Source of the DNA: Nannochloropsis oceanica
Taxonomy: Eukaryota; Sar; Eustigmatophyceae; Eustigmatales; Monodopsidaceae
Assembly: GCA_004519485.1 (NCBI GenBank)
Contig: CP038115.1
Location: 558,001 to 622,000 of the forward strand
Direction of reading: 5' to 3'
Length of the DNA stretch: 64,000 bases
Under the pieces are notes generated by a model. It did no database searches and was not told the origin of the DNA. It worked only from the letters and a program-made list of their open reading frames with translations. Below are positions 44,705 through 55,406 of the stretch, piece by piece (position 1 is the first letter of the stretch; the number at the start of each line of letters is the position of its first letter). Both the position numbers and the translations under genes were made by a program.

Positions 44705-47700
44705 ATGGTTGTCACCACCAAGCTACGCAGTGCATTCACGGTATGTCCATCTCGTCCTCCCTCTTTCTTTTTACCTTTCGCAGCCCTTGGTACTCATGCA
44801 CTTTTCCCAACCCTCCCTGTCTCCCTCCCTCCCCTCGCTGATCGCAATCGGAATACTGAAGCGGGCAGCCAAGTGGGTAAAGGAGCACCACAAGGAAGCC
44901 AATGTCGCCAATAGCGTCCTTTTTCGGGTAAGAGGAAAGGCTGAGGGAGTTAGAGGGGCGGAGGATGGGATACTTCAGGAGGCACGGAGGGAGGGAGGGA
45001 AGGAGGGAAGGAGGGAGGGAGGGAAGGAGGGGGAGAGGGAGGGAGGCAAAAGAGAAGCCAGGCTGGAACGTACAGAGGGGTGCAAGACATGCGCCGACGT
45101 ATAATCACAATCCTTGCCTTATTCCCTTCTTACTTCATCAGCTTTACGGCCTTTATAAGCGCTCGACGGCAGGGGCGTGCAATGTCCGAGTCCCGACCAT
45201 TTTGGTGGAGCCCATCGCGAGGGAGAGGTGAGTGAGGGAGGGAGGGAGGAAGGGAGAAAGTAAAGGAGGGAATATATAGGAAGGGAACGTTGATGAATAA
45301 GAATCATGGAGTAATATGGAGTAGCACTTGATGGAACGGCAACGCTGTGACTGCATATATGAAGGGGATGTCACTGTTTCCCTCCCTCCCTCCCTCCCTC
45401 CCTCCCTCCCTCCCTCCCTCCCTCACCAGGTACAACTCGTGGAAGCTCGCAAGTGGGCTGAGCGAAGAGCAAGCCATGCGCGAATACCTCGACCTGGTTC
45501 GCATATCCTTCCCTGCCTTCGCCAAGGCGGCGGCGTCGGAGCTGAAGGATTTGGACGACCTGAAGAGCGTGAAGGAGGAGAATAGGGCCTTACTGGAGGA
45601 GACCACGGAGGTGCTCGCCCTCTATAGCAAGCTGCAACAGGTGGGGAGGGAGGAGGAGGGAGGGAGGGAGGGAGAGAGGGAGGGAGTGAGCTGAGGAAAG
45701 GGCATCTCCGCGCTCTTCAGTCACACTTATTATTCACCGTGCACTTACCCACGCTCTCACTCCCCTTCGCGCAGGACTCCATTGTCAAGCGCGGGCACCT
45801 CTACAAGTGGCATGCCGAACAGGTGCTGTCCTCCCTCCCTCCCTCCCTCCCTCCCTCCCTCCCTCCATCCATCCATCCTCTCAATCCCTCCCTCCCTCCC
45901 TCCCTTCTCCCTCCCTCCCTCTCTGCACAGGTCGGCTTCGGCGGCTCCAAGTGGCAGCGGCGGTATCTGATACTGCAGGGTACGAGCCTCCGCGTCTACA
46001 GCACTGCTGAGGCAGCCGCTCCCATTAAGACCATCCCCCTCCAGGGCTGCGTCGTCCGTACAGAGGTACACACAGGCCCTCCCTCCCTCCCTCCCTCCCT
46101 CCCTCCTTCCCTCCCCTATTAACACCATCCCCCTTCAGGGCGGTGTCGTCCGTACAGAAGTACTCGCTCTCTCTCCCTCCCTCTTTCCCTTGGTTTCTCC
46201 CTCCCTCTCTTCATCCCTCCCTCTTGTCGACCATACTATGGCGGTAGAGGTGGTTGCCGCTGCTGGAATGCTTGGGACGGGTGGAGGGAGGGAGAGAGGG
46301 AGGGAGGGAGGGAGGACGGGAGGGAGGGAGGACGATGACGACGGCCATGATTGGTGAGGACTTGGCTTATTTCTTACCCCTCCCTCCCTCCCTCCCTCCC
46401 TCCCTCCCTCCCTCCCTCCCCGTAGCCTCCCAAGAAGGGGGGGCAGTATCATGTATTTGCGCTCTACCCGATGGAGGGGGAGGAAGAGGACGAGGAGGAG
46501 GACGAGGACGACCCGCTATCGCCTGACGAGGAGGAGGGGCCGGACCTGGAGGAAGGTGAGGGAGGGAGGGAGGGAGGGCTGCCAGTGCGATTTTCCCACC
46601 TTCAGCCACTCACATACACTCGTGACTTACCCCTTCCTCCCTCCCTCCCTCCCTCCCTCCCTCGGTACCAGGTGGAGTGGTGATCCGGCTGAGCACCGAG
46701 TCCAAGGCCGATAGCCAGGAGTGGGTGGAGGCCATCAACCAGGTGGGGAGGGAGGGAGGGAGGGAGGGAGGGAGGGAGGGAGGGAGGGAGGGAGGGAAGG
46801 AGGGAGGGAAGGAGGGAGGGCCTAAGGAATCGGAGATTCACTCACTTCTACTTGATCTGCCACCTCTCTCCCTCTTAATTCCCGAATCCAGGCGTGCATC
46901 CTCGCCACGGCCAAGTGGGAACGGCAGCGATCCGATCTTCTCACGCCCCGAGCGGCAGGGGAGGAAGAGGAGGAGGAGGGGGAGGAGGAAGAAGGATGGG
47001 CGGAAGGAGGGGAAGCTGGCGATGACGCAGCAGCAGCAACAGAGGAATTCGAAGACGGTATGAGGAGAAGCTCATTCATGTCTAGCTGTCCTCCCGCCCT
47101 CCCGCCCTCCCTCCCTCCCTCCCTGCCTACTACACGTCGAGACGCTCTCACCCGCCTCCCTCCCTCCCTTCCTCCCTCCCTTCCTCCCCCAGGCCCTCCC
47201 TCAATGGACAGCACCACCCCCACCAGCGAGGAGAGACGCGCCGTTTCCAAGGCGGCAGAAGCAGCAGAAGCCGTGCTCAAGAAGACCCTCAGGCTACGAC
47301 GACAGGTAGGGAGGGAGGGAGGGAGGGAGGAGGGGAGGGGGGGAGAGTCAGCGGTAGATGTCCTTCTTGTCAACCACTTCCTCCCTCCCTCCCTCCCTCC
47401 CTCCCTCCCTCACCTCTCCCCAGGTCTCCCAGCAACGCAGGCTCATGGCCGCGTCGATGCGGAGCGCCTCTTCCTCCCTCCTGCCCTCCGCCGGCACCTC
47501 CACCACCACCATCCAAGAGGAACCAGCGGCAGGGGCCGTCGAGGGGATGGGCGGGAGGGAGGGGGGGAAGAAGGTGGAGGAGAGGGCGCACAAGCTGGAC
47601 CCGAATCTCTTCCCCCCGTCTATGTCTATGCACAAAGTAGGAAGGGAGGGAGGGAGGGAGGGAGGGAGGGAGGGCCAGCGCTGGTAAGGATCGAGGTTGA

Positions 47701-50700
47701 CCTTCCTATGTGTTGTGGTTCCGTCGGTCGACTCATTTCGTCCCTCCCTCCGTCCCTCTCGCCCCGGCAGCTGACTCGACCGAGCGTGCTGTCCATTGAG
47801 TATCCCTCGCGGGATTATACGGGTAGGAAGGGAGAGAGGAAGGAAGGGAGGGAGGGATAGAAAGTAAGAGGATTGATCGGTTGTGATCGATAATATTGGA
47901 ATAAAGCAGACTCACATGTCTCCATCCTTCTTTTCCTCCCTCCCTCCCTCCCTCCCTCCCTCCCCCTCTCTTCCTCCTGCTGGCAGGTTATTTGAACCTG
48001 GCAATGATCATCCTCGGTGTCCACTTTTCCCACGCCGTAGTCGACTGCGTCTCGCTGGTGTGGCGGTACGGAGTGCAGGTGAGGAAGGGAGGGAAGGAGG
48101 AGGGAGGGAAGGAAGGCGGGAGGGAGGGAGGGAAGGAGGGAGGGAGGAAAGACGACCCGTGGTTTTGTGAGCCTTAATGTGCCTGGAATGGTCTTATGGG
48201 AGGGAGGCTCCAATAAATTCGAATCGAGTGGAGTAGATTAGATTAGATTAGATTAGATTGTCAGAATAGCGTTCTTGCATTACATTAGATTGCAAGGGTA
48301 GCTTTATTACTTTAGAGAGAAATATTTTAAATATTTTCCTGAGGTTGGTTCGGATCATCGGTAGTCTTGTCAAAACCTCACGAGCGCTACTAAATCTCCT
48401 CCTTCCCTTCTTCCCTCCCTCCCTCCCTCCCTCCCTCCCTCCCTCCCCCTCCTCCTCGTCGCAGCTCCCGAAGCATTCTCTGGTGGAGGTGCCCTGCCTC
48501 ATGTGCGCGCTCTCCCTCACCATCAACATCTTCTTGGCTTGGTCGGGAGGGAGGGAGGGAGGGAGGGAGGGAGGGAGGGAAGGGGGGAAAGGACTCTTCT
48601 TTTTGATGTATTCACATGGCATGACCCAAAACTTACTCTTCTCCGCCCTCTTCCTCCTCCCCTCTCCTCCCTCCCTCCCTCCCTCCCTCCCTCCCTCCTT
48701 CAGGTTCACCGAATACCTCGCCTCCCGTCGCTTCTTCCCCTCCTCGATGGCGGTAGGTGTGCTGCATTCCCTGAACTGCCTATGGACGCTGCTCTACCCC
48801 TGCCACGTGGCATGGAGCCGGCCGGACGTGCCTCTGCACACGTTCTTGTTGCTATTTTGGAGTGGTGAGCCCGGGGGGGGGGGGAGGGAGGGAGGGAGGG
48901 AGGGAGGGAGGGAGGGAGGGAGGAAATGAGTCGAGAGTATTAGTGTATGCTCACCTCCTGTTCTGCCTCCCTCCCTCCCTCCCTCCCTCCCTCCCTCCCT
49001 CCCTCCCTCCTTTCCTCCCTCCCTCCATCCTTCCGTGCAGTGATCGCCTTCTTAAAGCTCGTCTCCTGGTCCCACACTAATTGGGATCTTCGACATGTAA
49101 GCAAGCCCCTCCCTTCCCTCCCTCTCTCCCTCCCTCCCTCCCCCCCTCCCTCTCTTCTGGATTGATCCATCCCTCCTTTCTCCCTCCCTCCCTCCCTCTC
49201 TCCCTCCCTCCTCAGGCTTTCTTCTCCCGGCGCGCCCGCAAGTCTCAGGCTCACCTGCCAGCAGCGGCCCTTCACGAAGACGGCTACAACAATGCCAAGC
49301 CCCTCGAGAGCGGGTAACGAGGGAGGGAGGGAGACAATTGCTGACAGAATGTGGCGTGGTCCACGCTTATCCTCTCCCTTCCCTCCCCTCCTCCCTCTCT
49401 TTACCCTCCCTCCCTCCCTTCCTTCCTCCCTCCCTTCCTCCCTCCCTTCCTCCCTCCCTCCCTCCCAAGCGCCACGCGGTACCCGCACTCGGTCTCACTA
49501 AGCAACATAAGCTTCTTCTTCTTCTGTCCCACTCTCTGCTACCAGCCCGACTACCCACGCGCGCCAACGTGAGTCAAAGAGGAAGGGAAGGAGGAAAAGG
49601 AGAGAGGGAGAGAAGGAGGGAGGAAGGGAGGGAGGAAGGAAGGAAGGAAGGAAGGGAGGGAGGGAGGGAGGAAGGGAGGGAGGGAGGCAGAGAGGGAGGG
49701 AGGGAGGGAGGGAGGGAGGGAGGGAGGGAGGGAAGGAGCGGGTTATTAATATTATAATAATAGAACTGTCCTCCTGATCGATCAAATCCTTTTTATGACT
49801 CATGTGCATAAATCACTTTTTGATCATTCAATTGATATGTCTTCTTATCTTTCAATTGAATCAATTTTCCTAGGATTCGATTGCGGACACTCGCCTCGCT
49901 CACCTTTCGTATCATCGTCATGACGGCCTTTGCGGTATGCCTTCCCTCCCTCCCTCCCTCCCTCCCTCCCTCCCTCTCACACCCTTCCCATCGCCATCCC
50001 CCTCCCTCCCTCCCTCCCTCCCTCCCTCAGGGCTTCATCATCGACCAGCAGATCCACCCCATCATCCAGAACACCATGAGCCACGTCGATAGCCTCGATC
50101 TCCTCAAGGTGAGGGAGAAAGGGCGGGAGGGAGGCAGGAGGGCAGGGAGGGAGGAAGAGGCCTCAGTAGGGAAGACGGCGCGCACATCGATTTACCCTCC
50201 CTCCCTCCCCCCCTCCCTCCCTCCCTCCCTCAGGCCCTGGGTGAGCTGCTCCGCCTTGCCATCCCCTCCACCTTCGTCTGGCTCATTTTCTTCTACGTCT
50301 ACTTCCACTGCACCCTCAATCTTTTCGCGGAATTAACGCGTTTCGGGGATCGATTGTTTTTCAAGGATTGGTGGAACAGCACCAGCTTCTCCCGCTATTG
50401 GTAGGGAGGGAGGGAGGGAGGGAGGGAGGGAGGGAGGGAGGGAGGGGAGGAGAGATGCGTCATGGTCAATGTTGGGAGAAACCACTTTCTTTCGCCTTCT
50501 GATCCTTTCCCTCCTTCCTTCCCTCCCTCCCTCCCTCCCTCCCTTCCTCCCTCCCTCCCTCCCTCCCTCCCTCCCCAGGCGAACTTGGAATCTTCCCGTC
50601 CATCAGTTTGTCGTCCGTCATGTGTACTTCCCCTTGCTACGGTGCGTCCCGCCCCTCCCGCCCGCCCTCCCTCCCTCCCTCCCTCCCTCCCTCCTTCCTT

Positions 50701-51467
50701 CATGCCTCACCCAACACTGTCGATGCCCACTCTTTCGCTCGCTTTCCCTCCCTCCCACCTTTCCCCCTCCCTCCCGTCGCAGCGCGGGGGCGTCTAAAAT
50801 GACGGCCAACGTCGCCGTTTTCGCTGTCTCGGCCTTCTTCCACGAGCTGCTGATCTCGGTGAGGAAGGAAGGAGGGAGGGAGAGACGAGAAAGAGGGAAT
50901 GAAAAGAAGGTAGAAAGAGCTGGCTAGCATGCAATCACCTGTCCCTCCCTCCCTCCCTCCCTCCACATAGATACCCTGCCACGTCGTGCGGCTGTGGGCG
51001 TTTTTGGCCATGATGGGCCAGATCCCTCTCATCTACCTTACGGACCAGCTGGAGAAAACCTTGTTCAAGGAAACGCAGGCAGGGAATTACACCTTCTGGT
51101 AGGGAGGGAAGGAGGGAGGGAGGGAGGGAGGATGGGAGGGGGGAAAGGTTGATCGGCTTGTCGTCCGCCTCGCTGGTGTGGGAAAGAGGTCGAAGGGGGA
51201 AGGGGGTGGAAAATGTGTATAGGGAGGGGAGAAGTTGGGGAGGGAGGGAAAGAGGGAGAATTCTGGTCACCAGGAAGCTCATTTGAAACGGCCGTAAACG
51301 GGGAAGGAATGAGGGAGAGATGCAGAGAAGGAGAGACGAGAAAGGGGCAGAATTTTCTTTCTTCTCTCCCTTTCCCACGCTCTTGCTCGCTTTCCGTCGA
51401 AATCAACCACACGGGCTCAACTCCCTTTCTTTTTCCTCTCTCTCTCTCCTCTCTCTCTCTCTCTCCT

Positions 51468-51498
<31 letters not shown>

Positions 51499-51679
51499 TT
51501 TTTCCCCCCTCCCTCTTCAATTCTCACCTATTTCTGTCTCCTTCCCTCCCTCTTTCTTTGGTTGTGTGTGTCAACATCTATCCCGCAGGCTTATCTTCTG
51601 TATCTTCGGACAGCCAATGGCAGTGCTCTTGTACTATGCTGACTTCTCTGCCCGCACTACCAGCGAGAGCGCTCTTTAG
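44705..51679 (+). CDS. DGAT1: Diacylglycerol O-acyltransferase 1 with N-terminal acyl-CoA-binding and PH domains
   Basis: Twenty-five exons give about 857 residues: 44705-44740, 44862-44927, 45142-45227, 45430-45640, 45775-45822, 45931-46065, 46426-46555, 46672-46742, 46892-47057, 47193-47305, 47424-47636, 47771-47822, 47987-48078, 48465-48541, 48704-48864, 49041-49096, 49216-49313, 49470-49568, 49874-49934, 50031-50108, 50234-50400, 50579-50641, 50783-50858, 50971-51098, 51589-51679. Residues about 10-110 form an acyl-CoA-binding domain (NSVLFRLYGLYKRSTAGACN, WKLASGLSEEQAMREYLDLV). Next comes a PH domain (VKRGHLYKWHAEQ ... SKWQRRYLILQG ... DSQEWVEAINQ) with an acidic insert, then the MBOAT acyltransferase: FCPTLCYQPDYPRAPT, FFKDWWN, WNLPVHQFVVRHVYFPLL, SAFFHELLIS with the catalytic His. 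It makes triacylglycerol from diacylglycerol and acyl-CoA in the ER. The exon 2 start could alternatively be an acceptor nearer 44782. Confidence 0.93.
46113..46168 (+). repeat. Degenerate duplicate of the DGAT1 exon 6 end inside the next intron
   Basis: TTAACACCATCCCCCTTCAG followed by GGCGGTGTCGTCCGTACAGA repeats, with changes, the sequence at 46023-46065 (ATTAAGACCATCCCCCTCCA then GGGCTGCGTCGTCCGTACAG). It lies in the intron 46066-46425 and is not needed for the PH domain. Confidence 0.8.
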
Positions 51680-52396
51680 AGGTGAGAGCTCGGCAAGGAA
51701 GGTGGAGGGTGGGGGAGGGAGGAGAGGGGGGTAGGGGAGAAGCAGAAGATTGAGGTGCGTGTGGTGACAAAAGAAGATAGGAATGAGGTTGAGGTGGAAT
51801 AGAGTCGAAGGGACGTGGAGAAGAGAAGGAGGCTGGGGGGGGGGATTGTTCATATTTTGTTGAGAGTAGTAGGATAGCCTAGAAGAATAAGAATAAAGCT
51901 GGTGCCTCGGGGTAGGAGGGGGAGGCTGGTAAGACCGCTGGCTCGGTGGATGTTGAATGTAGGTAAATATGGGAGAGACTCTGTGGGTGTGAATTAGAAT
52001 AGAAGAGAAGGTTCGAAAACGATCACGGTTTTGATTGGATTGTGTGGACGACGAGAAGAGAGGTGAAGAAGGGAAAAGGCAATCGAAAAGAAGTAGAACA
52101 AAAAAAAGGAAATAACAATGAACGGAAGAGGTAGATGACGACGAAGGAGATTGAGAGGAGGAGATGCTTTTCAGTTGGTACTTCATGTTTCCTTGCTCTA
52201 TCGACCTTCTAAAAGTTACTCTTTAGATACAACATACCAAAACTCAAAACAAACGTCCCAGGACGAAATACAGGCCGATGCTGCTGCCGTTGATGGTGAT
52301 CATCAACATCAGGTTTGTGATGATGGCGAGGATGGTGATCATGCTCGTGAGTTTTCCCCCAGGGCCTCTGAGATAGACTGTTGCTCTGCTCCCTTT
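51680..52396. other. Convergent intergenic region
   Basis: 3' flanks of DGAT1 (+) and the Stum-like gene (-). No supported gene; open frames on the minus strand are low-complexity Ser/Pro strings. Confidence 0.45.
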
Positions 52397-53249
52397 CTAA
52401 ATCAAGCTATTGTACTGCTCGGCGCGACTGCCGTTTGGAGGAGGGTGGGGAGAGGTTAAGAGCGAGGAAGAGAAAACCCTGGTCAGCGAATATTGGTAGG
52501 CAAAATTTATTCGAATAATGCGTGATGTATCGTCCTGCACTTCCTTCCTTTCTATTTTCGGCCACATAATAAGCACTGCCCTCCCCTCCCTCCCTTCCTC
52601 CCTCACAGCCTGCCTCCCTTTTCCTCTCTATCCCATTCTCCCTTCCTTTTTTTACCTGATTAGCAGGTACCCCCAAACCATACTCCAGAGCCAGCCAAAC
52701 ACGGGGACGATGAACTGAAGGGAGAGAGTGGGGGAGGGAGAGGGGGAGGGAGGGAAGGGAGGGAGGGAAGTGAGGACGGTAGATGACACGGATGAATGCA
52801 GGAAGATTGGAAGCATGAGGCGAAAATCAAGGATATGGAAGAGAGGGAGAGTGTGCTCCGCCTCATTAAGCCATGGTTTCTTTTCTTGGAGGGGAATGCC
52901 GCCATGTAGCCTCCCTCCTCCTCCTTCCCTCCTCTTATCTCTCTTACCTGCAGGACGCCGATAAATACCGTGGTGGGTCGGTCGCTGCGGATGCCCGCAA
53001 CAACAGTGCCTGGATAAATGTGTGAATCGAGAAAATATGCTGGGACTCGTCAGGCTTCTTTTTTCCTGTTCTTCCCCCTTGCTTTCTCTATACCATCTCT
53101 CCTACATACACTCCGCCTCCATGGTCTTTCTTACCCCAGCCGAAAAAGAAGAAGTTTAAAATGCCGCAAAACAATCCCCACCATCGTAAAGGCAATGCTG
53201 GTACTTCTCCATTGCAGATCTCTCGTTGCACCTCAGCCAGGAAGGCCAT
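52397..53249 (-). CDS. Stum/SPEC3-like small membrane protein
   Basis: Four minus-strand exons (53249-53135, 53009-52948, 52714-52656, 52427-52397) join in phase to 88 residues. Two hydrophobic segments flank a short loop: WWGLFCGILNFFFFGWGTVV, then GIRSDRPTT, then VFIGVLQFIVPVFGWLWSMV-WGYLLI. The pattern of a first helix ending in L/W-G-T-V-V-A-G and a second helix with G-L-Q and G-W-x-W-S-x-x-W-G matches the Stum/SPEC3 (C1orf95-type) family, linked to mechanosensory neurons in insects. The role in a unicell is unknown; ciliary or plasma-membrane function would be a guess. The ATG sits right after a CTGTAG, so an upstream exon is possible. Confidence 0.65.
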
Positions 53250-54503
53250 TACTACAGTGACGAGAAGGGAGGGGAGGGATGAGAGGTGTGGGTTTGACTG
53301 GGGTGGGCAAAGAGAAGACAGCGGAAGAAAAAAAGGGTAGACGAAGCAAGTAGAGGTGCCGATTGAACCTGTTATTAAGAGGAAGTGTGTATTCGATTGT
53401 TTGTATGCAAGTATGCACAAGTGCTCTCCTGAAATATGAGCAGGTGATCTCATGGAGGGCGAAAGGGAGGTTAGGAGGTAGTATGAAAAAATTACGACTG
53501 AGCACGACGAAAAAGAACGCCGCTCTCTATCCCTTGCGTGTTCCAACCATCCCCTGAGCACCGTCCTCTATGGTGTGCCACTCACCTCTTCGTGGGTGTG
53601 TGGTTGCGGAGCAGAAATGAGGCTAGGCTCTAGAGGCGGAAAAGCGGGGAGTGATAAATTCTATCTGGTGTGATTGCTTGCTTGCATGGTGGAAACGGAA
53701 AATGGATGTAGCGACATGAGACTCCACAAAGCCATGTACATTTGGACACAATACTCATAACAGCTCGCAATGCAAGCGCTGCTATTATTATTGCGATGGC
53801 CTCGCCCTCAAACGAAGTTCTCATCCGGGTTGCTTTTGATGGGAAATCGCTGTCACGCAAGATTTCGTTTTCGGTTTCTATCACCTGTGCTTTCGTGTGT
53901 GGCCCTCATTCCTCGCGATTTGTCTATTTGAAGACACTGGGCCCCGAAACTTCTGCCTAAGATGTCTACACATATTCTGTAGTATAGTATACTTATACTA
54001 CTACCACTACTACTACTACTGCTGCTACTACTACAACTACTACTACTACCACTATTTATTACTACATTAGATCATCCAAGACAGAGCGATGCCAATGAAG
54101 AAACGTCACGACACGCACACACAGCAATAGTTCTCATAATTTTTGGGGAGTATTTCTTCTTTGTTTCCTGAAGAGAAGTCGTGATACTTATATTGTTGTA
54201 ATTGTAGGAATAGTAGTGGTGGAATAATAATTACTGTGATGATTATTATTATCCAAAATAGAATCATAAGTAAGTATGACTATTATAAGTATTATAATAA
54301 TTATTGTGCTTGATGTCAAACAACAAGCATTGTCGACATTTGTTTAACGGTTCCCAAAATGATAGAGCAGATTATACTTGATTTACCAAGAAGGGGCTGA
54401 CCAGTCTTTTTTATGTCTCGGATGACTCTTTGCACGATACATGTATATAAACGAAAATGGCCTCACAGTGTCAAAAGTTCCGCAATTCCTGCCACCAGAA
54501 CTC
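53250..54503. other. Intergenic region with (ACT)n microsatellite
   Basis: AT-rich from about 53990. A TACTACTACTACTGCTGCTA-type array spans about 53993-54065. No gene is supported; polyadenylation signals of the minus-strand repeat protein are expected near 54300-54500. Confidence 0.5.
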
Positions 54504-55406
54504 TCAGGCCGAGCCATGATTAGACGGTCGGCTCTCACCGCGCCCCTGCGTTTGGCTTTCAGCGAGCCCTTGCGCTCGGCCCTCGGCGCGGCCCAACTCG
54601 AATCCGCGAGCAAAGCTGTCCGAAGAGGAGGAGTAGTAAGGGTGAGAATTCGTGTTGTGGTGGTTTCCGTGCATGTAGGTGGTCTTGCCGTCCTTGGAGC
54701 CGTGGTGGTCGTGATCTAAGACGCTGTCCCAAACTCCCTCTTTGACGTCCACCGCCTTTTTCAAGCCCTTCTCCAACAAGCCCTCGTTGTCGTGGTGCTT
54801 CTCCTTCTTATCGTCGTTCTTCTTGCCACGGAGATGAGCCTTTTCGTCTTTCTTTACGTGCATTTCTTCCTTTGAGACGTGCTTGGGTTCGTAGTAGTAC
54901 TTGTCGTCATCGTACTTGGAGACGTAATTGGGCTCGTGGTAGTACTTGTTGTCATCGTACTTGGAGACGTAATTGGGCTCGTGGTAGTACTTGTCGTCAT
55001 CGTATTTGGAGACATGCGTGGGCTCGTGGTAGTACTTGTCGTCATCGTACTTGGAGGCGTGCTTGGGCTCGTGGTAGTACTTGTCGTCATCGTATTTGGA
55101 GACATGCGTGGGCTCGTGGTAGTACTCTTTCGAGTTGTACTTAGGGTAGGCCTTGTTAACCTTACTACCTTTTTCATAAGGATGATGCTCATAGCCGGAG
55201 TAGGGCTTGTCGGGCTTGTGCTTCGTCTCATAAGGACGGTGCTCATAGTCAGACTTGGGGTTCGTGTCGTGCTTCTTGTCAAAGCTGTACGTTTCGACGC
55301 CCAGTTGGCGGTGTGTAATCTCGGGAGTGGCGACATTCGTGGCGGTAGAGAACGCCAAGAGGTTGGTTGCTGCCGTGAGGATGGTAAAGGCAAAAACACG
55401 GCGCAT
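54504..55406 (-). CDS. Secreted His/Tyr/Asp/Lys-rich tandem-repeat protein
   Basis: A single exon of 300 residues. The start MRRVFAFTILTAATNLLAFS is a good signal peptide. About residues 90-175 hold six tandem 14-residue units of the form SKYDDDKYYHEP followed by THV, KHA or NYV, each encoded by 42 bases (about 54879-55127). Around it are related YEHRPYE and YEHHPYE motifs. The C-terminal half is charged (KKDEKAHLRGKKNDDKKEKH) and ends in FARGFELGRAEGRAQGLAES. No enzyme domain is seen. The repeat composition would suit metal binding (His/Asp) or a Tyr-cross-linked wall or matrix component. An upstream extension to 55490 exists without ATG support. Confidence 0.75.
   Translation of the reverse strand: MRRVFAFTILTAATNLLAFSTATNVATPEITHRQLGVETYSFDKKHDTNPKSDYEHRPYETKHKPDKPYSGYEHHPYEKGSKVNKAYPKYNSKEYYHEPTHVSKYDDDKYYHEPKHASKYDDDKYYHEPTHVSKYDDDKYYHEPNYVSKYDDNKYYHEPNYVSKYDDDKYYYEPKHVSKEEMHVKKDEKAHLRGKKNDDKKEKHHDNEGLLEKGLKKAVDVKEGVWDSVLDHDHHGSKDGKTTYMHGNHHNTNSHPYYSSSSDSFARGFELGRAEGRAQGLAESQTQGRGESRPSNHGSA
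54879..55127 (-). repeat. 42-base coding tandem repeat
   Basis: Six near-identical 42-base units encoding SKYDDDKYYHEP plus two variable residues; unit differences are mostly single bases, pointing to recent expansion or homogenisation. Confidence 0.9.
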
